Positions 1 through 8,680 are shown, numbered from the stretch's first letter. The stretch is DNA of 24,212 bases from JBJXGV01 sp046160485 (GCA_046160485.1 JBJXGV010000005.1:1-24212); one strand, 5' to 3'. Numbers and translations: made by a program. Notes: a model not told the origin generated them from the sequence alone.

Positions 1-114
1 GCGCGAGTACGGGAATGTCGCCGAGTTCGCGCTTGAGCCCCGAGAGCCGGCGATACGCCGGACGAAAGTCGTGTCCCCACTGGCTGATGCAATGCGCTTC
101 GTCGACGACGACGA
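1..114. repeat. Terminal direct repeat, left copy
   Basis: These 114 bases are identical to the last 114 bases of the window (24099-24212). The repeat reaches exactly to both ends, which is what an assembler leaves when it closes a circular path; an even overlap fits k-1 for an odd k-mer. The recQ frame reads through it without interruption. A biological terminal repeat is possible but less likely, because it lies inside a conserved helicase motif region. Confidence 0.95.
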
Positions 115-595
115 GGCTGATGCGGCATCCGGAGATGAGGCCGCGGAGCGATCCCTCGAGCCCTTCGGGCGCCGCGTAGACGACTTCGAACTCGCCGCGC
201 CGCAGCGCCGCGATGCGTTGCTCGCGCTCGGCCCACGCGATCGACGAGTTGATCACCGTCGCGCGAAACCCGAATCGCGCGAGCGCGTCGACCTGATCTT
301 TCATGAGCGAAATCAGCGGCGAGATCACGAGCACCGTGCCGGGGAGGATCTTCGCGGGCACCTGGAACGTGAGCGATTTGCCCGCGCCGGTCGGCATCAC
401 GCCGATGCAGTCGCGCCCCGCGAGCACCGCGTCGATGATCTCGCGCTGCCCCGCGCGAAACGCGGCGAAGCCGAACACCGACTCGAGCACCTGCTGCGGG
501 TCGGCGCGAAACGAGAGCGGCAATGCGATGGCGTTGGGATCCGACACGGGGCGCAACGTAACACCGCCAGTGGTGCGCGCGCCAGAGCGAACCAT
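1..595 (-). CDS. recQ: RecQ-family ATP-dependent DNA helicase, N-terminal part (continues at right end)
   Basis: This is the first 198 codons of a RecQ helicase, a 3'-5' DNA helicase of recombination and repair. Visible are the Walker A motif (MPTGAGKS, where GGGKS is more usual), motif Ia (VISPLISLMKDQ), and motif II with its RecQ-specific flank (VDEAHCISQWGH) close to the left edge. The ATG at 593-595 is preceded by GAGAG, a weak ribosome-binding site. Because bases 1-114 equal 24099-24212, the frame continues in register at the right end with DFRPAYRRL and the LTATAT motif. Joined, the frame is 333 codons plus stop, but only about 319 residues are RecQ (see the right-end entry). It is transcribed divergently from the DUF4342 gene. 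Confidence 0.93.
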   Translation of the reverse strand, partial: MVRSGARTTGGVTLRPVSDPNAIALPLSFRADPQQVLESVFGFAAFRAGQREIIDAVLAGRDCIGVMPTGAGKSLTFQVPAKILPGTVLVISPLISLMKDQVDALARFGFRATVINSSIAWAEREQRIAALRRGEFEVVYAAPEGLEGSLRGLISGCRISLVVVDEAHCISQWGHDFRPAYRRLSGLKRELGDIPVLA

Positions 596-864
596 GGACT
601 TCTCTCATCCGAAGCGCGAGAGCACGCACGAAGGCGGCGTGGCTGGGGCGCGAAGCGAGGCCGTCGCGCTTCGCGAATCCGAATGGTCCGGCTCGGACTC
701 ATCAAGATCGCGCGGGGCGACGAGAGTTGCACGCATGAGGCCTCGCGATATCCACCGAACCTCGACCGGTCGCGCGGCCGCGCCCATTTGCTTACTTTCA
801 CGACCGGCCGGACGCGGCGGCGAAACAGTCGCATCGCCGCCGTCCAGGCATCAGGAGGCCACCC
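596..864. other. Divergent intergenic region with a hairpin
   Basis: This 269-bp gap separates the recQ start from the DUF4342 start and must hold both promoters. I found no pair of good -35/-10 boxes. A perfect 9-bp stem with a 9-nt loop lies at 649-657/667-675 (arm GCGAAGCG and its complement). A small GTCCG/CGGAC hairpin follows near 690. The only clear signal is the DUF4342 ribosome-binding site, GGAGG six bases before its ATG. No reading frame here looks coding. Confidence 0.5.
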
Positions 865-1125
865 ATGACGGAAGAGAAGGTTCGCACGGAGGAGTTTCAA
901 GTTCGCGGCGAGGATGTGCTCAACCGGCTCAAGGCGATCGCTCACGAAGGGAACATCCGCCGGATCACGCTGAAGAACGACGAGGGGAAGACGCTCTTGG
1001 AGATTCCGCTGACCGTCGGAGTCGTTGGCGCGGTGCTTCTGCCCGTGTGGGCCGCCGTCGGCGCCGTCGCCGCCCTGGTGGCGAAGCTCACGATCGTCGT
1101 CGAGCGCGTGGAGAAAGCGGACTAG
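865..1125 (+). CDS. DUF4342 family small membrane-associated protein
   Basis: An 86-residue protein that matches my memory of the DUF4342 pattern: a charged, helical N-terminal half (ELVxK/LNRLKAIAHEGNIRRI type), then KNDEGKTLLEIPLT, then a hydrophobic stretch at about residues 50-75 (VGVVGAVLLPVWAAVGAVAALVA), ending with an acidic/basic tail. No biochemical function is established for the family. The start is well supported by GGAGG six bases upstream of the ATG. It stands alone between recQ and a secreted GH16-type gene and has no evident link to glucan metabolism; it may mark the edge of the ordinary chromosome. Confidence 0.85.
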   Translation: MTEEKVRTEEFQVRGEDVLNRLKAIAHEGNIRRITLKNDEGKTLLEIPLTVGVVGAVLLPVWAAVGAVAALVAKLTIVVERVEKAD

Positions 1126-1189
1126 CCGCGAGGTCCGTCCGCGCGGCCGATTCGCGATTCCACCAATAGAGAAGTGCTTGCATCAACAC

Positions 1190-1223
1190 GGATGCAGCGG
1201 CCGCGGCATCCGCGGGTTATAAT
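1190..1223 (+). promoter_or_regulatory. Putative promoter with 22-bp palindrome for the GH16/FlgD gene
   Basis: A perfect TATAAT is at 1218-1223. There is no good -35 at 17 bp spacing; a TTGCAT at 1178-1183 is too far away. Immediately upstream, 1190-1211 is a near-perfect inverted repeat: GGATGC, then A, then GCGGCCGC, then G, then GCATCC, with a single mismatched pair. Its position over the -35 region suggests an activator or repressor site. The transcript would have a leader of about 115 nt that contains a GTCTC/GAGAC hairpin. It is unlike the inverted repeat shared by the two large operons. Confidence 0.5.
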
Positions 1224-1346
1224 CGCGAGCGTCTCCGTCGGTCCTCGAACAGCGAGACGGCAAGAGCGAGGCGGTCTCGTCGATACAGCGGTCGAGCAGC
1301 CGGCCCGCGCAGCAGAGTGAAATGGCAACCTAGAGGCGGGACTTCA

Positions 1347-2957
1347 ATGCAGCGGGTTAAGGCGTGCGCTCTCGTAACACTTCTTCTCCTCGGCGGACTC
1401 GACGCGCGTACCGCGAACGCGCAGTGCTTGCTCGCCAACCCGAGCTTCGAGCTGAGCGGCTCCGGCGGCAGCGTTTTCGCCGGGTGGAATCAGTTCGGAT
1501 CGGTCGGGTCCTCGACGGTCGCGCCTCACGGGGCGAAGGCGGCGCGGGTGTCCGGTCCGAACGCGGGCGGCTGGGACGTGTCCGCCTACTGGCAGCGTCT
1601 GGACACAGCGCCGGGCCAGCGTTGGGCGGCCTCCGTGTCTGTCCGGCATTCCTCCGTGCGGCCGCTCACGGGACTGTCGCGGGCCATCGTCAACGTCGAG
1701 TGGCGCAATTCGAGCGGTGCGCTGATCTCTTACGAGTCGTACACGGCGGCCGATCTCTCCACGCCGACGGATACGTTCGTGGAGTTCGCCGTCGAGACTC
1801 CACCGGCTCCGGCGGGGACCGCGTCGACGCATTTCCTTCTCGGTGTGTTGCAGAGCCCGGGCTCCCCTGTCCCGGATGTCTACTACGACCAAGCCACATT
1901 CGAGTACCTGGGCCCTCCGACGCTGGATCAGCGGCAGTGGCTCGATTTCCCCGGCGGACGCGTCATCAACTTCAGTGGCCGCTCGTGGCGCGTGAAGGGC
2001 CCCGGATTCTACGGCCCGGGCCCGAACCTCTTCTGCGATACGCCAAGCTGCACGTGGGTCGACGCGCAGAGCCGCTTGCACCTGACGATTCAGAACATCA
2101 GCGGCTCTTGGTACAGCACGGAGGTCGCGCTGGAAGAGACCCTCGGCTACGGTGATTACGTCTTCACCACGTTCGGCCGTCTGGACACTCTCCACCCAAC
2201 GACCGTGTTTGGCTTGTTCCTCTGGGAGTACGGACCGTGCTACGACACGGGCAGCCTCTGGTGGAATCCGTACAACGAAATCGATGTCGAGTTCAGCCGC
2301 TGGGGTGTCCCCGGCGCCGACGTTGGGCAGTTTGTCGCACAGCCATACGACTACCCGGGCAACATCAGCCGCTTCGGCGTCACCTTCAGCGAGGGAGAGT
2401 TGACGAGCCACGCATTCCGCTGGCTACCCGATCGGGTCGAGTACCGAAGCTGGCGCGGCGGGCCGAACGCCGAGTCGCCGTCGAGCCTGATCCACACGTT
2501 CACTTACACCGGTCCCCACATCCCGCGCCCCGACCGTCCGCGCGTCCACCTCAACCTTTGGCAGTCGAGCGGTCCGCCGACCAGCCTGCAAGAGGTGGTC
2601 CTCGACGGATTCACATTTGTCCCCGCATGCGATGGGCTTCCGTGTGTCGGGACTCCGGTCGACGAACCAGTGCCGAGCGCGGTAACTACCTTCTCGTTCG
2701 TGCGGCCGAACCCATTTCTCGGAGCTACAAAAATTCAGTACACGATGGCCAATGAGGGCGGCGTGAAGATCGCAGTTTATGATGTCGCTGGGCGTTTGGT
2801 GCGTACGCTGGTGAGCCGCAATATGCCATCGGGTAGCCACGAGGCCGTCTGGAACGGGCGTGATGATGCGGGCAACGTGCTCTCGCCTGGCGTCTACATG
2901 TACCAGTTCCGTGCGGGCAGCGCGGTCGAGACCGGCCGGATCGTCTTGCTGAAGTAA
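1347..2957 (+). CDS. Secreted GH16-family glucanase-like protein: binding module, GH16, FlgD-like C-terminus
   Basis: A 536-residue exported protein. Residues 1-26 form a signal peptide ending in an Ala-x-Ala type site (ANAQ). Residues about 27-195 resemble CBM4/9-type jelly-roll modules (LLANPSFEL opening). Residues about 200-430 contain the GH16 signature E311-I-D313-V-E315, the nucleophile/acid-base pair of lichenases and laminarinases, so it is probably active on a beta-1,3 or mixed beta-1,3/1,4-glucan. Residues about 450-536 are a FlgD-like Ig domain (VYDVAGRLVRTL ... WNGRDDAGN ... GRIVLLK), used in FCB bacteria for surface export or sorting. I chose the internal ATG at 1347 because it begins the signal peptide and has a GAGG element upstream; the longer 1317 start adds ten charged residues. 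It ends convergently with the phosphorylase gene. Confidence 0.82.
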   Translation: MQRVKACALVTLLLLGGLDARTANAQCLLANPSFELSGSGGSVFAGWNQFGSVGSSTVAPHGAKAARVSGPNAGGWDVSAYWQRLDTAPGQRWAASVSVRHSSVRPLTGLSRAIVNVEWRNSSGALISYESYTAADLSTPTDTFVEFAVETPPAPAGTASTHFLLGVLQSPGSPVPDVYYDQATFEYLGPPTLDQRQWLDFPGGRVINFSGRSWRVKGPGFYGPGPNLFCDTPSCTWVDAQSRLHLTIQNISGSWYSTEVALEETLGYGDYVFTTFGRLDTLHPTTVFGLFLWEYGPCYDTGSLWWNPYNEIDVEFSRWGVPGADVGQFVAQPYDYPGNISRFGVTFSEGELTSHAFRWLPDRVEYRSWRGGPNAESPSSLIHTFTYTGPHIPRPDRPRVHLNLWQSSGPPTSLQEVVLDGFTFVPACDGLPCVGTPVDEPVPSAVTTFSFVRPNPFLGATKIQYTMANEGGVKIAVYDVAGRLVRTLVSRNMPSGSHEAVWNGRDDAGNVLSPGVYMYQFRAGSAVETGRIVLLK

Positions 2958-2995
2958 TTGTCACGGAGGCGGCGCTGACACGCGTGCGCCTCGGG

Positions 2996-3019
2996 CTCGC
3001 GGCGGCGTCGCCGCGCGAG
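2996..3019. terminator. Bidirectional hairpin between convergent genes
   Basis: A GC-rich hairpin fills most of the 64-bp gap between two convergent stop codons. The outer arms are CTCGC (2996-3000) and GCGAG (3015-3019); the stem continues with one bulged base to a three-base loop, about ten pairs in all. There is no T-run on either side, so it would be a non-canonical or RNA 3'-end-stabilising terminator. Confidence 0.5.
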
Positions 3020-3021
3020 TC

Positions 3022-6000
3022 TCAGAATCGAAGAAGCGAGCGCTCGGGGACGCCGACGTCGATTCGCGAGATCCGGCCCTCGCGGTCGAAGACCGACCGG
3101 CTTTCCTGTTCGTCGAGCGCGGCGCCGGCGCGAATGGTCGACGAACCGCCGTCCCTGGTGACGCGAATGCAAATCGCCTCCTGTGTCAGCTCGTAGACGA
3201 CGGGGACCTGGCAAAAGCTGAACGCAAGCGCTCCCGCGGGTAACGGAATCGTGCGGATCCTGCCTGCAAGATCACAGTAGCGGTACGTCCCGCTCGCGCC
3301 CCTGAATTCGCTTCGCCGCAAGAGCACCGGACGGAAACTCATGAGTCCGTTCTCCACGTCAACGCCGAGTTCGCCGAAACGCGCGAGGATCTCTTCCTTC
3401 ACCTGCCCGGTCATTCCCGGTTGCTGAGCCCCGGCGTGACGCGGCGTGTGCGAGTAGGGGTCCGTGGGGAACGCGCCGTATTCGCGGACCGACTTCTCGA
3501 ATCCGAGGCCGGTGCGCACGCGGTAGTACGCCTCCGCTAATCTCTCGACTACTTGGGCCGGTTGTCGATCGTGCGCGGCGCGGATCGCGATTTCCTGTAT
3601 CGCGAGGAGAAGCTTCGCGACCATGTGCCAGTAGATGCACCCCAGCCCTTCGTAGCCGTACATCGTACCGGAGCGGCCGGTGAAGGAACGGTGCTGGAAC
3701 ACATCCTCGAAGGTCTCCAGGACCGCGCGCCGGTCCGCTGCCACGAGTTCCGCCCACGTGTCTCGCGCGGAAAGGCGACCCAAGGCCGCCTCGAGGTCGC
3801 GCGCGTAGCGGAAGTCGCTGTTGAAGCGGCACACCCCGGAAGCGTCCCGCGCCACGATCGAATTCTCCCCGGCGCCTAGGAGGTTTCGCAAGAGGGGGAT
3901 TGCTGCGACGCGGTGGTCCGGGACCACGTTTCGCTCGAGGAATCCCGGCAGTTCCCTCTCCGGGTAGAGCATGAAGCTCTTCTGGTCCGCCCGGTACAGC
4001 TTGCTCTCGAACAACCGCGCGACGAGGTCAGCGGCCTTCGTCGCGTTCACTAGGCCCGAACTCAGCGCCGCGACCTGGCCCTCCAGCATCTCGTACAATG
4101 GGTGTACTAGGAGTGCGTTGTTTTCACGAGACACCTCGAGCAGGTTGTACGAATGATACAGTCCGTCCTCGCGCTCGTTCGCGGTGATCGCATGGTCGAG
4201 GTACGCGAGCGCCGTCCGGCACATGGCAACGACGTCTTGGATCGGGAGCGCAGTCTTCCCCGAGAAGCCGCCGGAGTAGACAACGCGTCGGTACTCCGAG
4301 AACGCAGCGCCCACGGCGTCGAGAAACTCCATCCGATCCCGGCCGCTCGCGGCGCTGGCCGCAAGCCGGGCGCGCCTCGCGTCGAGAATCGCACGAATCT
4401 CCCGAAACCAGTTGGCGACTTCGATCGAGACCTGGGGCGCCGCATCGCCGCGCGTCTCCAGAAGCTTTGCGAGGAAGCTCAGGTAGCGGCGAAGGTGGCA
4501 CGACGTGACCACCGACAGGCCGTTCCCTGATAGCGCGTTGTTCGCGTCGTTCCATTCAGGCCTCTGTGTGTTCATCCAGAGTCCGCCGTCGGGAACGAAG
4601 TTCGACAATTTCGACAGAGCGGGCACCAACAGTTTCTCGAACAAATTGACGTGATAGACCGCTCCGCTGGAGCCGGGGAGAAGCTTCCCGTCGGTTCCGA
4701 TCGCGAGGACTCGTTCATCGATTCGCGAGGCGAGTGCGTTGTCGAAGTCGATGGTCGCGCGCGGGTGCTCGCGGATCTCCTCGTACGCCTTGAGCCGGTA
4801 TGGCACGTCGGCGTAGCAGAAGATTTCACGTTCGAGGAGCGATTCGAGCACTCCCGGCGAGAAACGCTGGAGCGCCTCGAGCAGCCGCAGAAGGTAAACA
4901 ACTTGGTGGTCGCCCCAGTAGCCTATGTAGCTCCAAGGGTCATCGGGACTGGTGACTTCCCATTCGACGCCGTCGCGTGTGATGCGATACGGATTGAAGC
5001 CATCGACTGTCGAGGCGTTGACGAATTTAGCGATGATACCCGGGAGGAATCCGGGGAAGCTGTGGCCCAGCGCCTCCCAGTTCTGAAAGATGTCCCGCCA
5101 GTTGCCCTCGTAGTGAAGCATGCGGGAGCCGTCCTGGCCGCGGGCGCGAATGGAGAACTGGTTCCACGGGCGGCTCGGGTCACCGTGACGCCGTCCGAAG
5201 TGGAGCGGCAAGTACTCGTAACTCAGCCGCTGGAAGTCGGGATCCGCCGTGGTTTGGGCCGCGGCAACGAGGCTGGGCGCGGAGATCTCGACCGGCAGCG
5301 TGCCGAGAAATGCATCGTGCCGACTCGCGACCGCGCGATTGCGCGTCCAGAGAAAATCCCGCAGGTCCGCGGTCGGAAGATCGTAGTTCTTCGCGAAGAC
5401 GCCGCCCCGCATGTTGTTGAAGAGTACGTTCGCCGAGTGATGGACGTTCGCCTCGGCGTGACCCGTAAGCTGAATGCCGTCGGCGCTCCCTATGTTTCGA
5501 AGGAGGTTCTTGCCGGCGCTGCGAATGCTCTCCTCGATCTCCGGGTCCAGGTCCCCGCCGTCGCGCAGCCGATGGCGGAGCCCCGCGACATCGACATGGC
5601 TGCGTGCGACGTCCGCGACGAGGTGCCACTGCGCTTGCGCGCCGATCTCCAATTCGAAGGACGAAACCACGAGGTAGTTCCCGCGGCGCCCAGTCAAGGT
5701 GGTGTCGCCGGAGACGGCTTCACCGCGGCGGAAAGAGGCGATCGCATCCGCTGAAAGGCAGACATCGAAGTCGCGGAGGCCGTGACACCAAACCGTGTTT
5801 GCCCTCAGTTGCTCCACCGCCTCGGCGCGGTCGACGATCTGCGCCGTCAGGGAGTAGATCCCGAGGCGCGTCTCCCGGTCGCAGTCAGTCCGTTTGTAAG
5901 CGTCGACGAGGCAACTGGAGCGCTGGTAGAGAAGAAGCGGCGCGCCATAGGGGAGGATGTTGCGAAGGCCGTCGAGCAGCGAGACCGCGACCGTATCCGC

Positions 6001-6561
6001 GCTGCGATTCGTCAGCGTCGACGTTCGCACTAGGCCCAGCGCGTCGCAGGCCGCCCACCGGTATCGGAACGCGAGTCCGAGATCGTGATTGATCTCTTCG
6101 AATATGAGGCGGTTGCCGATCGCGTTCTTGTAGAGGTTGCGGTCGATGCGGAATTCCTCTTCCGACCGCTCGGAGAACGGTTGCCACAGAGCGCTGGGCT
6201 CTGTCTTGCGCCGCACCCGGACGAGTGTGATCGGTCCAGTGTGGTGATGCCCGTCATGAAGCTTGTCGACGGTCTCATAGGGGAAGAGGCTGCCGTCCGC
6301 GTTCGCTCTTCCAGCCGTGATGCCGCCGCCGGAGCTGACGAACATCCAGAGATCCGTGTCGCTCGGAATGCTCATCAGGAACGGAGGCATCCGGTGGTAG
6401 CCCGAGATCCGGTAGTACTCTTCTCCTTCCACCAGCACGAATTCGCCCGCGGGTTCCGTGGTCGCCGTGTGAGGAGCGATGAACGTCCTCACGGGGGCGG
6501 GAACGCCAAGCTCGGCGGACTCGTCTTGCTGGTGTGCGGGCTGGTCGCGTCCGGGGGTCAC
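3022..6561 (-). CDS. Large inverting beta-glucan phosphorylase (GH94/GH149/GH161 type)
   Basis: A 1179-residue protein without a signal peptide, hence cytoplasmic. Its architecture fits the GH94-like phosphorylases: an N-terminal beta-sandwich half (about residues 20-400), then an (alpha/alpha)6-barrel half. Landmarks are NWRDIFQNWEAL before residue 500, YWGDHQ at 548-553, and PEWNDANN with W670-N671-D672. The WND element corresponds to the general-acid Asp region of GH94 enzymes. Length well above GH94 disaccharide phosphorylases (about 800) points to GH149 or GH161, whose characterised members phosphorolyse beta-1,3-oligoglucans to alpha-glucose 1-phosphate. Translation probably starts at a GTG that overlaps the GH17 stop by four bases (GTGA), so the two are coupled. 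Which of the families it belongs to cannot be settled by eye. Confidence 0.8.
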   Translation of the reverse strand: MTPGRDQPAHQQDESAELGVPAPVRTFIAPHTATTEPAGEFVLVEGEEYYRISGYHRMPPFLMSIPSDTDLWMFVSSGGGITAGRANADGSLFPYETVDKLHDGHHHTGPITLVRVRRKTEPSALWQPFSERSEEEFRIDRNLYKNAIGNRLIFEEINHDLGLAFRYRWAACDALGLVRTSTLTNRSADTVAVSLLDGLRNILPYGAPLLLYQRSSCLVDAYKRTDCDRETRLGIYSLTAQIVDRAEAVEQLRANTVWCHGLRDFDVCLSADAIASFRRGEAVSGDTTLTGRRGNYLVVSSFELEIGAQAQWHLVADVARSHVDVAGLRHRLRDGGDLDPEIEESIRSAGKNLLRNIGSADGIQLTGHAEANVHHSANVLFNNMRGGVFAKNYDLPTADLRDFLWTRNRAVASRHDAFLGTLPVEISAPSLVAAAQTTADPDFQRLSYEYLPLHFGRRHGDPSRPWNQFSIRARGQDGSRMLHYEGNWRDIFQNWEALGHSFPGFLPGIIAKFVNASTVDGFNPYRITRDGVEWEVTSPDDPWSYIGYWGDHQVVYLLRLLEALQRFSPGVLESLLEREIFCYADVPYRLKAYEEIREHPRATIDFDNALASRIDERVLAIGTDGKLLPGSSGAVYHVNLFEKLLVPALSKLSNFVPDGGLWMNTQRPEWNDANNALSGNGLSVVTSCHLRRYLSFLAKLLETRGDAAPQVSIEVANWFREIRAILDARRARLAASAASGRDRMEFLDAVGAAFSEYRRVVYSGGFSGKTALPIQDVVAMCRTALAYLDHAITANEREDGLYHSYNLLEVSRENNALLVHPLYEMLEGQVAALSSGLVNATKAADLVARLFESKLYRADQKSFMLYPERELPGFLERNVVPDHRVAAIPLLRNLLGAGENSIVARDASGVCRFNSDFRYARDLEAALGRLSARDTWAELVAADRRAVLETFEDVFQHRSFTGRSGTMYGYEGLGCIYWHMVAKLLLAIQEIAIRAAHDRQPAQVVERLAEAYYRVRTGLGFEKSVREYGAFPTDPYSHTPRHAGAQQPGMTGQVKEEILARFGELGVDVENGLMSFRPVLLRRSEFRGASGTYRYCDLAGRIRTIPLPAGALAFSFCQVPVVYELTQEAICIRVTRDGGSSTIRAGAALDEQESRSVFDREGRISRIDVGVPERSLLRF

Positions 6562-7640
6562 ATGTCACCCGTCATGGCTTGCTTGGGAGTTCGGTCCGCG
6601 CGAAAAAGGCCCCAATGCTTCTCGACCTCATCCGGGTGCGGGCCACCCTTCCAGTTCTCGTCGAACGCCTCGAAGAAGAAGCATGGAATCCGCTCCTTCT
6701 CCGACCACGCGCTCAGCGCGTCGTAGAAGATCTCTTGTTGCTCCTCTCCGGTCTCGCCCTTCATTAGTGTGGCCTGTTCGCCTTCGCTGTGCCTTTTGGT
6801 TGCCCAGCCCGTTTCCCCTAGGACAATCGTGTGGCCCGGATGCGCCGCGCGAACTTCGGCGAGGGTTTGGCGGACGAAGTCGACGGCGTCGCGAAGCTGG
6901 AGCCCACGCCAGAGCGGGTGAATGTGTGTCACGAGGAAGTCGATCTCGCTCGCGACGGCGCGGCTCTCGGGGGTGCTCCAATAGAGGAAGTCGTCGGCCA
7001 CCGTGACCGGCACGCGAACGCGAGCGCGAACCTCTCGCACGAAGCCGATCAACGCCTCCGGCGGGCTGCGGTGGGCTGACCAGTCGACCTGCGTCTCGTT
7101 GCCGACGCTCACGCAAGTGACGATCTCCGGATACTCCGAGGCCAGACGAACGGCGGCCTCAACCTCCCGCCGGTTCGCCGCTCGCGCCTCCGGAATCTCC
7201 CGAACGACGCGTCCGTTCTCGTCCCGCTCTTCTTCGACGGCGATCCAGATCCCGAGCATGACCTTCATGTCGACGCGATCTTCGCGAATCACGTCGAGGA
7301 GCGTCGACGCCGGCCCGCTCGCACCGTAGACGCGCAGCATGCTCCAGTGCTTCGCCATGATGTGAAGGTCCTCGCGCAGTTCGGCTCGCGTGGGATCCGC
7401 CCCGCCTGGAGCCTGCCCGTCGCGGTGGGGGCCGTAGGCGATTCCATTGCCGATCCACCGGTCCCCGACGAACGGATGGAACGGTCGCTTCACGAACGGC
7501 GTCTCGGGGAGCGACTGCGAATGCGGAGGAGTGACGTGGCTCGAGTCGGCGGGAGTCTCGGGCCATGCGGCCCCGCCGGTGGCGGCCGCGGCCGTCAGTA
7601 TCACACCGAGTATGATCGAACCCCGGAGGAGTCGAGCCAT
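6558..7640 (-). CDS. Secreted GH17 beta-1,3-glucanase or glucanosyltransferase
   Basis: A 360-residue protein of glycoside hydrolase family 17, a clan GH-A TIM barrel. The acid/base glutamate lies in VSVGNET (E182) and the nucleophile in VLGETGW (E276), the expected beta-4 and beta-7 positions. Residues 1 to about 25 (MARLLRGSIILGVILTAAAA) form a signal peptide with no lipobox cysteine, so it is probably periplasmic or secreted. Bacterial GH17 enzymes cut beta-1,3-glucan or transfer beta-1,3-glucanosyl units; either fits. I rejected the upstream start at 7910 because the extra 90 residues are Arg-rich and precede a good signal peptide. Its stop overlaps the phosphorylase start, tying extracytoplasmic cutting to cytoplasmic phosphorolysis. 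Confidence 0.87.
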   Translation of the reverse strand: MARLLRGSIILGVILTAAAATGGAAWPETPADSSHVTPPHSQSLPETPFVKRPFHPFVGDRWIGNGIAYGPHRDGQAPGGADPTRAELREDLHIMAKHWSMLRVYGASGPASTLLDVIREDRVDMKVMLGIWIAVEEERDENGRVVREIPEARAANRREVEAAVRLASEYPEIVTCVSVGNETQVDWSAHRSPPEALIGFVREVRARVRVPVTVADDFLYWSTPESRAVASEIDFLVTHIHPLWRGLQLRDAVDFVRQTLAEVRAAHPGHTIVLGETGWATKRHSEGEQATLMKGETGEEQQEIFYDALSAWSEKERIPCFFFEAFDENWKGGPHPDEVEKHWGLFRADRTPKQAMTGDM

Positions 7641-7683
7641 GGGCGGTTCCGATTCCGATGCCGGGTGCGGTTGGTCGGGTGAT

Positions 7684-7721
7684 CGACGCCGCGCCTGGGC
7701 ACCCGCCGAGGCGCGGCATCG
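7684..7721 (-). terminator. Intergenic hairpin upstream of the GH17 gene
   Basis: An inverted repeat with arms CGACGCCGCGCC (7684-7695) and GGCGCGGCATCG (7710-7721) forms about 11 pairs with one C-A mismatch and a 14-base loop. It lies after the stop of the FlgD-tailed gene and before the GH17 start. There is no T-run. It could attenuate read-through or protect the upstream transcript's 3' end. The rest of the 131-bp gap shows no convincing promoter. Confidence 0.45.
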
Positions 7722-7771
7722 TGAACGATGAACTCCAAGAACGATATGCGGGCGGCGCAAAGGGACCGTCC

Positions 7772-8680
7772 TCACTTCATCAACATCATGCTCCGCGACA
7801 CTTGGCCACCCGATGCGCGCATGACGTAGTAGTAGACGCCCGCGCTCGCCACGGTGCCGTTCGCCGTCGTCCCATTCCAATCGACGGAGTGGGCGCCGGC
7901 ATCCATCCATTCCCGAAGCAGCGTCACGACTCGGCGCCCGCTGACATCGTAGACGCTGATGTCGACGTTATCGGGGCGGCTGAGGCTGAAGCCGATGCGA
8001 GTGGCCGGGCTGAACGGATTCGGCGCGTTCTGTTGCAGGTCGAACGAACGCGATGCGTCCGCGCCTGGCACTCCCGTGCTCGAGTTCAACAAGCTGGCAT
8101 CGTCCCAGAAGATCGATCCGCCCTGGGCGCCGTCGACGTCGACCTTGACGATGACCACGCGAGCGAAGGCGGTCCCGGCAGGAGCCGGCGCAGTCCCGAC
8201 ACCGAGCTCGGTCCAAACATTCTGCGGCGTGAGGGCGCTGATCGGATTCGACTCGAAAATGTCGACACCGGCCAGCCCGCCCGCGGCAAGTTGAAGGCTC
8301 GCGTCGAGGAATTCGATCTTGTAGACGCCGAAGTCGACGTTGTCGAGCGGGTCGGACGAGAGGTTCATCGCCCAGACTGAGCCGATCCACGTCTCTCCCG
8401 GCAACGCGGGCGCTGTCTGACGCGCACCCGTGCCGCCACCAGGAACGAACGGGCCGAAAGTCTTGAGGGATTGCGCGCCCGAACGAGCGGTTGTCCTCGT
8501 GGTGAAGACTTGATTGAACGTCGACCAAATCGCGCTGCCTGGCACGTCGCCACTCGACGCATTCGGCGACTCGAAGCCGGTATTCGACAACTGGGCCGAA
8601 GCCCCGCCGGGAATTCCCGCCGACACGATGACCAGAGCAGCCGCGATGCAGCCCAACGCGGAGTTCCTGTTGACTGGCAT
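7772..8680 (-). CDS. Secreted jelly-roll binding protein with FlgD-like C-terminal domain
   Basis: A 302-residue exported protein. Residues 1-30 are a signal peptide ending GGASAQ. Residues about 32-200 form a beta-rich domain (SNTGFESP ... FWDDASL) resembling CBM4/9-type carbohydrate-binding modules; no catalytic motif is visible. Residues about 215-302 are a FlgD-like Ig domain (SVYDVSGRRVVTLL ... WNGTTANG ... MMLMK), a surface-sorting type tail. The start at 8680 follows AAAGGA at about nine bases; the 8779 start would put 33 unrelated residues before the signal peptide. The N-terminal domain is closely paralogous to the next gene upstream, including a nearly identical block that ends in GSIFWDDASL. 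A glucan-binding role is inferred from context only. Confidence 0.72.
   Translation of the reverse strand: MPVNRNSALGCIAAALVIVSAGIPGGASAQLSNTGFESPNASSGDVPGSAIWSTFNQVFTTRTTARSGAQSLKTFGPFVPGGGTGARQTAPALPGETWIGSVWAMNLSSDPLDNVDFGVYKIEFLDASLQLAAGGLAGVDIFESNPISALTPQNVWTELGVGTAPAPAGTAFARVVIVKVDVDGAQGGSIFWDDASLLNSSTGVPGADASRSFDLQQNAPNPFSPATRIGFSLSRPDNVDISVYDVSGRRVVTLLREWMDAGAHSVDWNGTTANGTVASAGVYYYVMRASGGQVSRSMMLMK

Noticed and set aside
1224..1346. Riboswitch in the leader of the GH16/FlgD gene
   Set aside because: The leader has small hairpins but none of the conserved cores I know, such as the c-di-GMP GEMM motif, could be found.
1344..2411. Long minus-strand frame opposite the GH16/FlgD gene
   Set aside because: It is the GC-rich shadow of a coding region with clear signal peptide, GH16 motif and C-terminal domain on the plus strand. 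Its own translation is Arg-rich and low in hydrophobic structure.
4651..5754. 367-codon plus-strand frame opposite the phosphorylase
   Set aside because: The minus-strand frame carries the phosphorylase motifs; the plus-strand frame is a codon-bias shadow.
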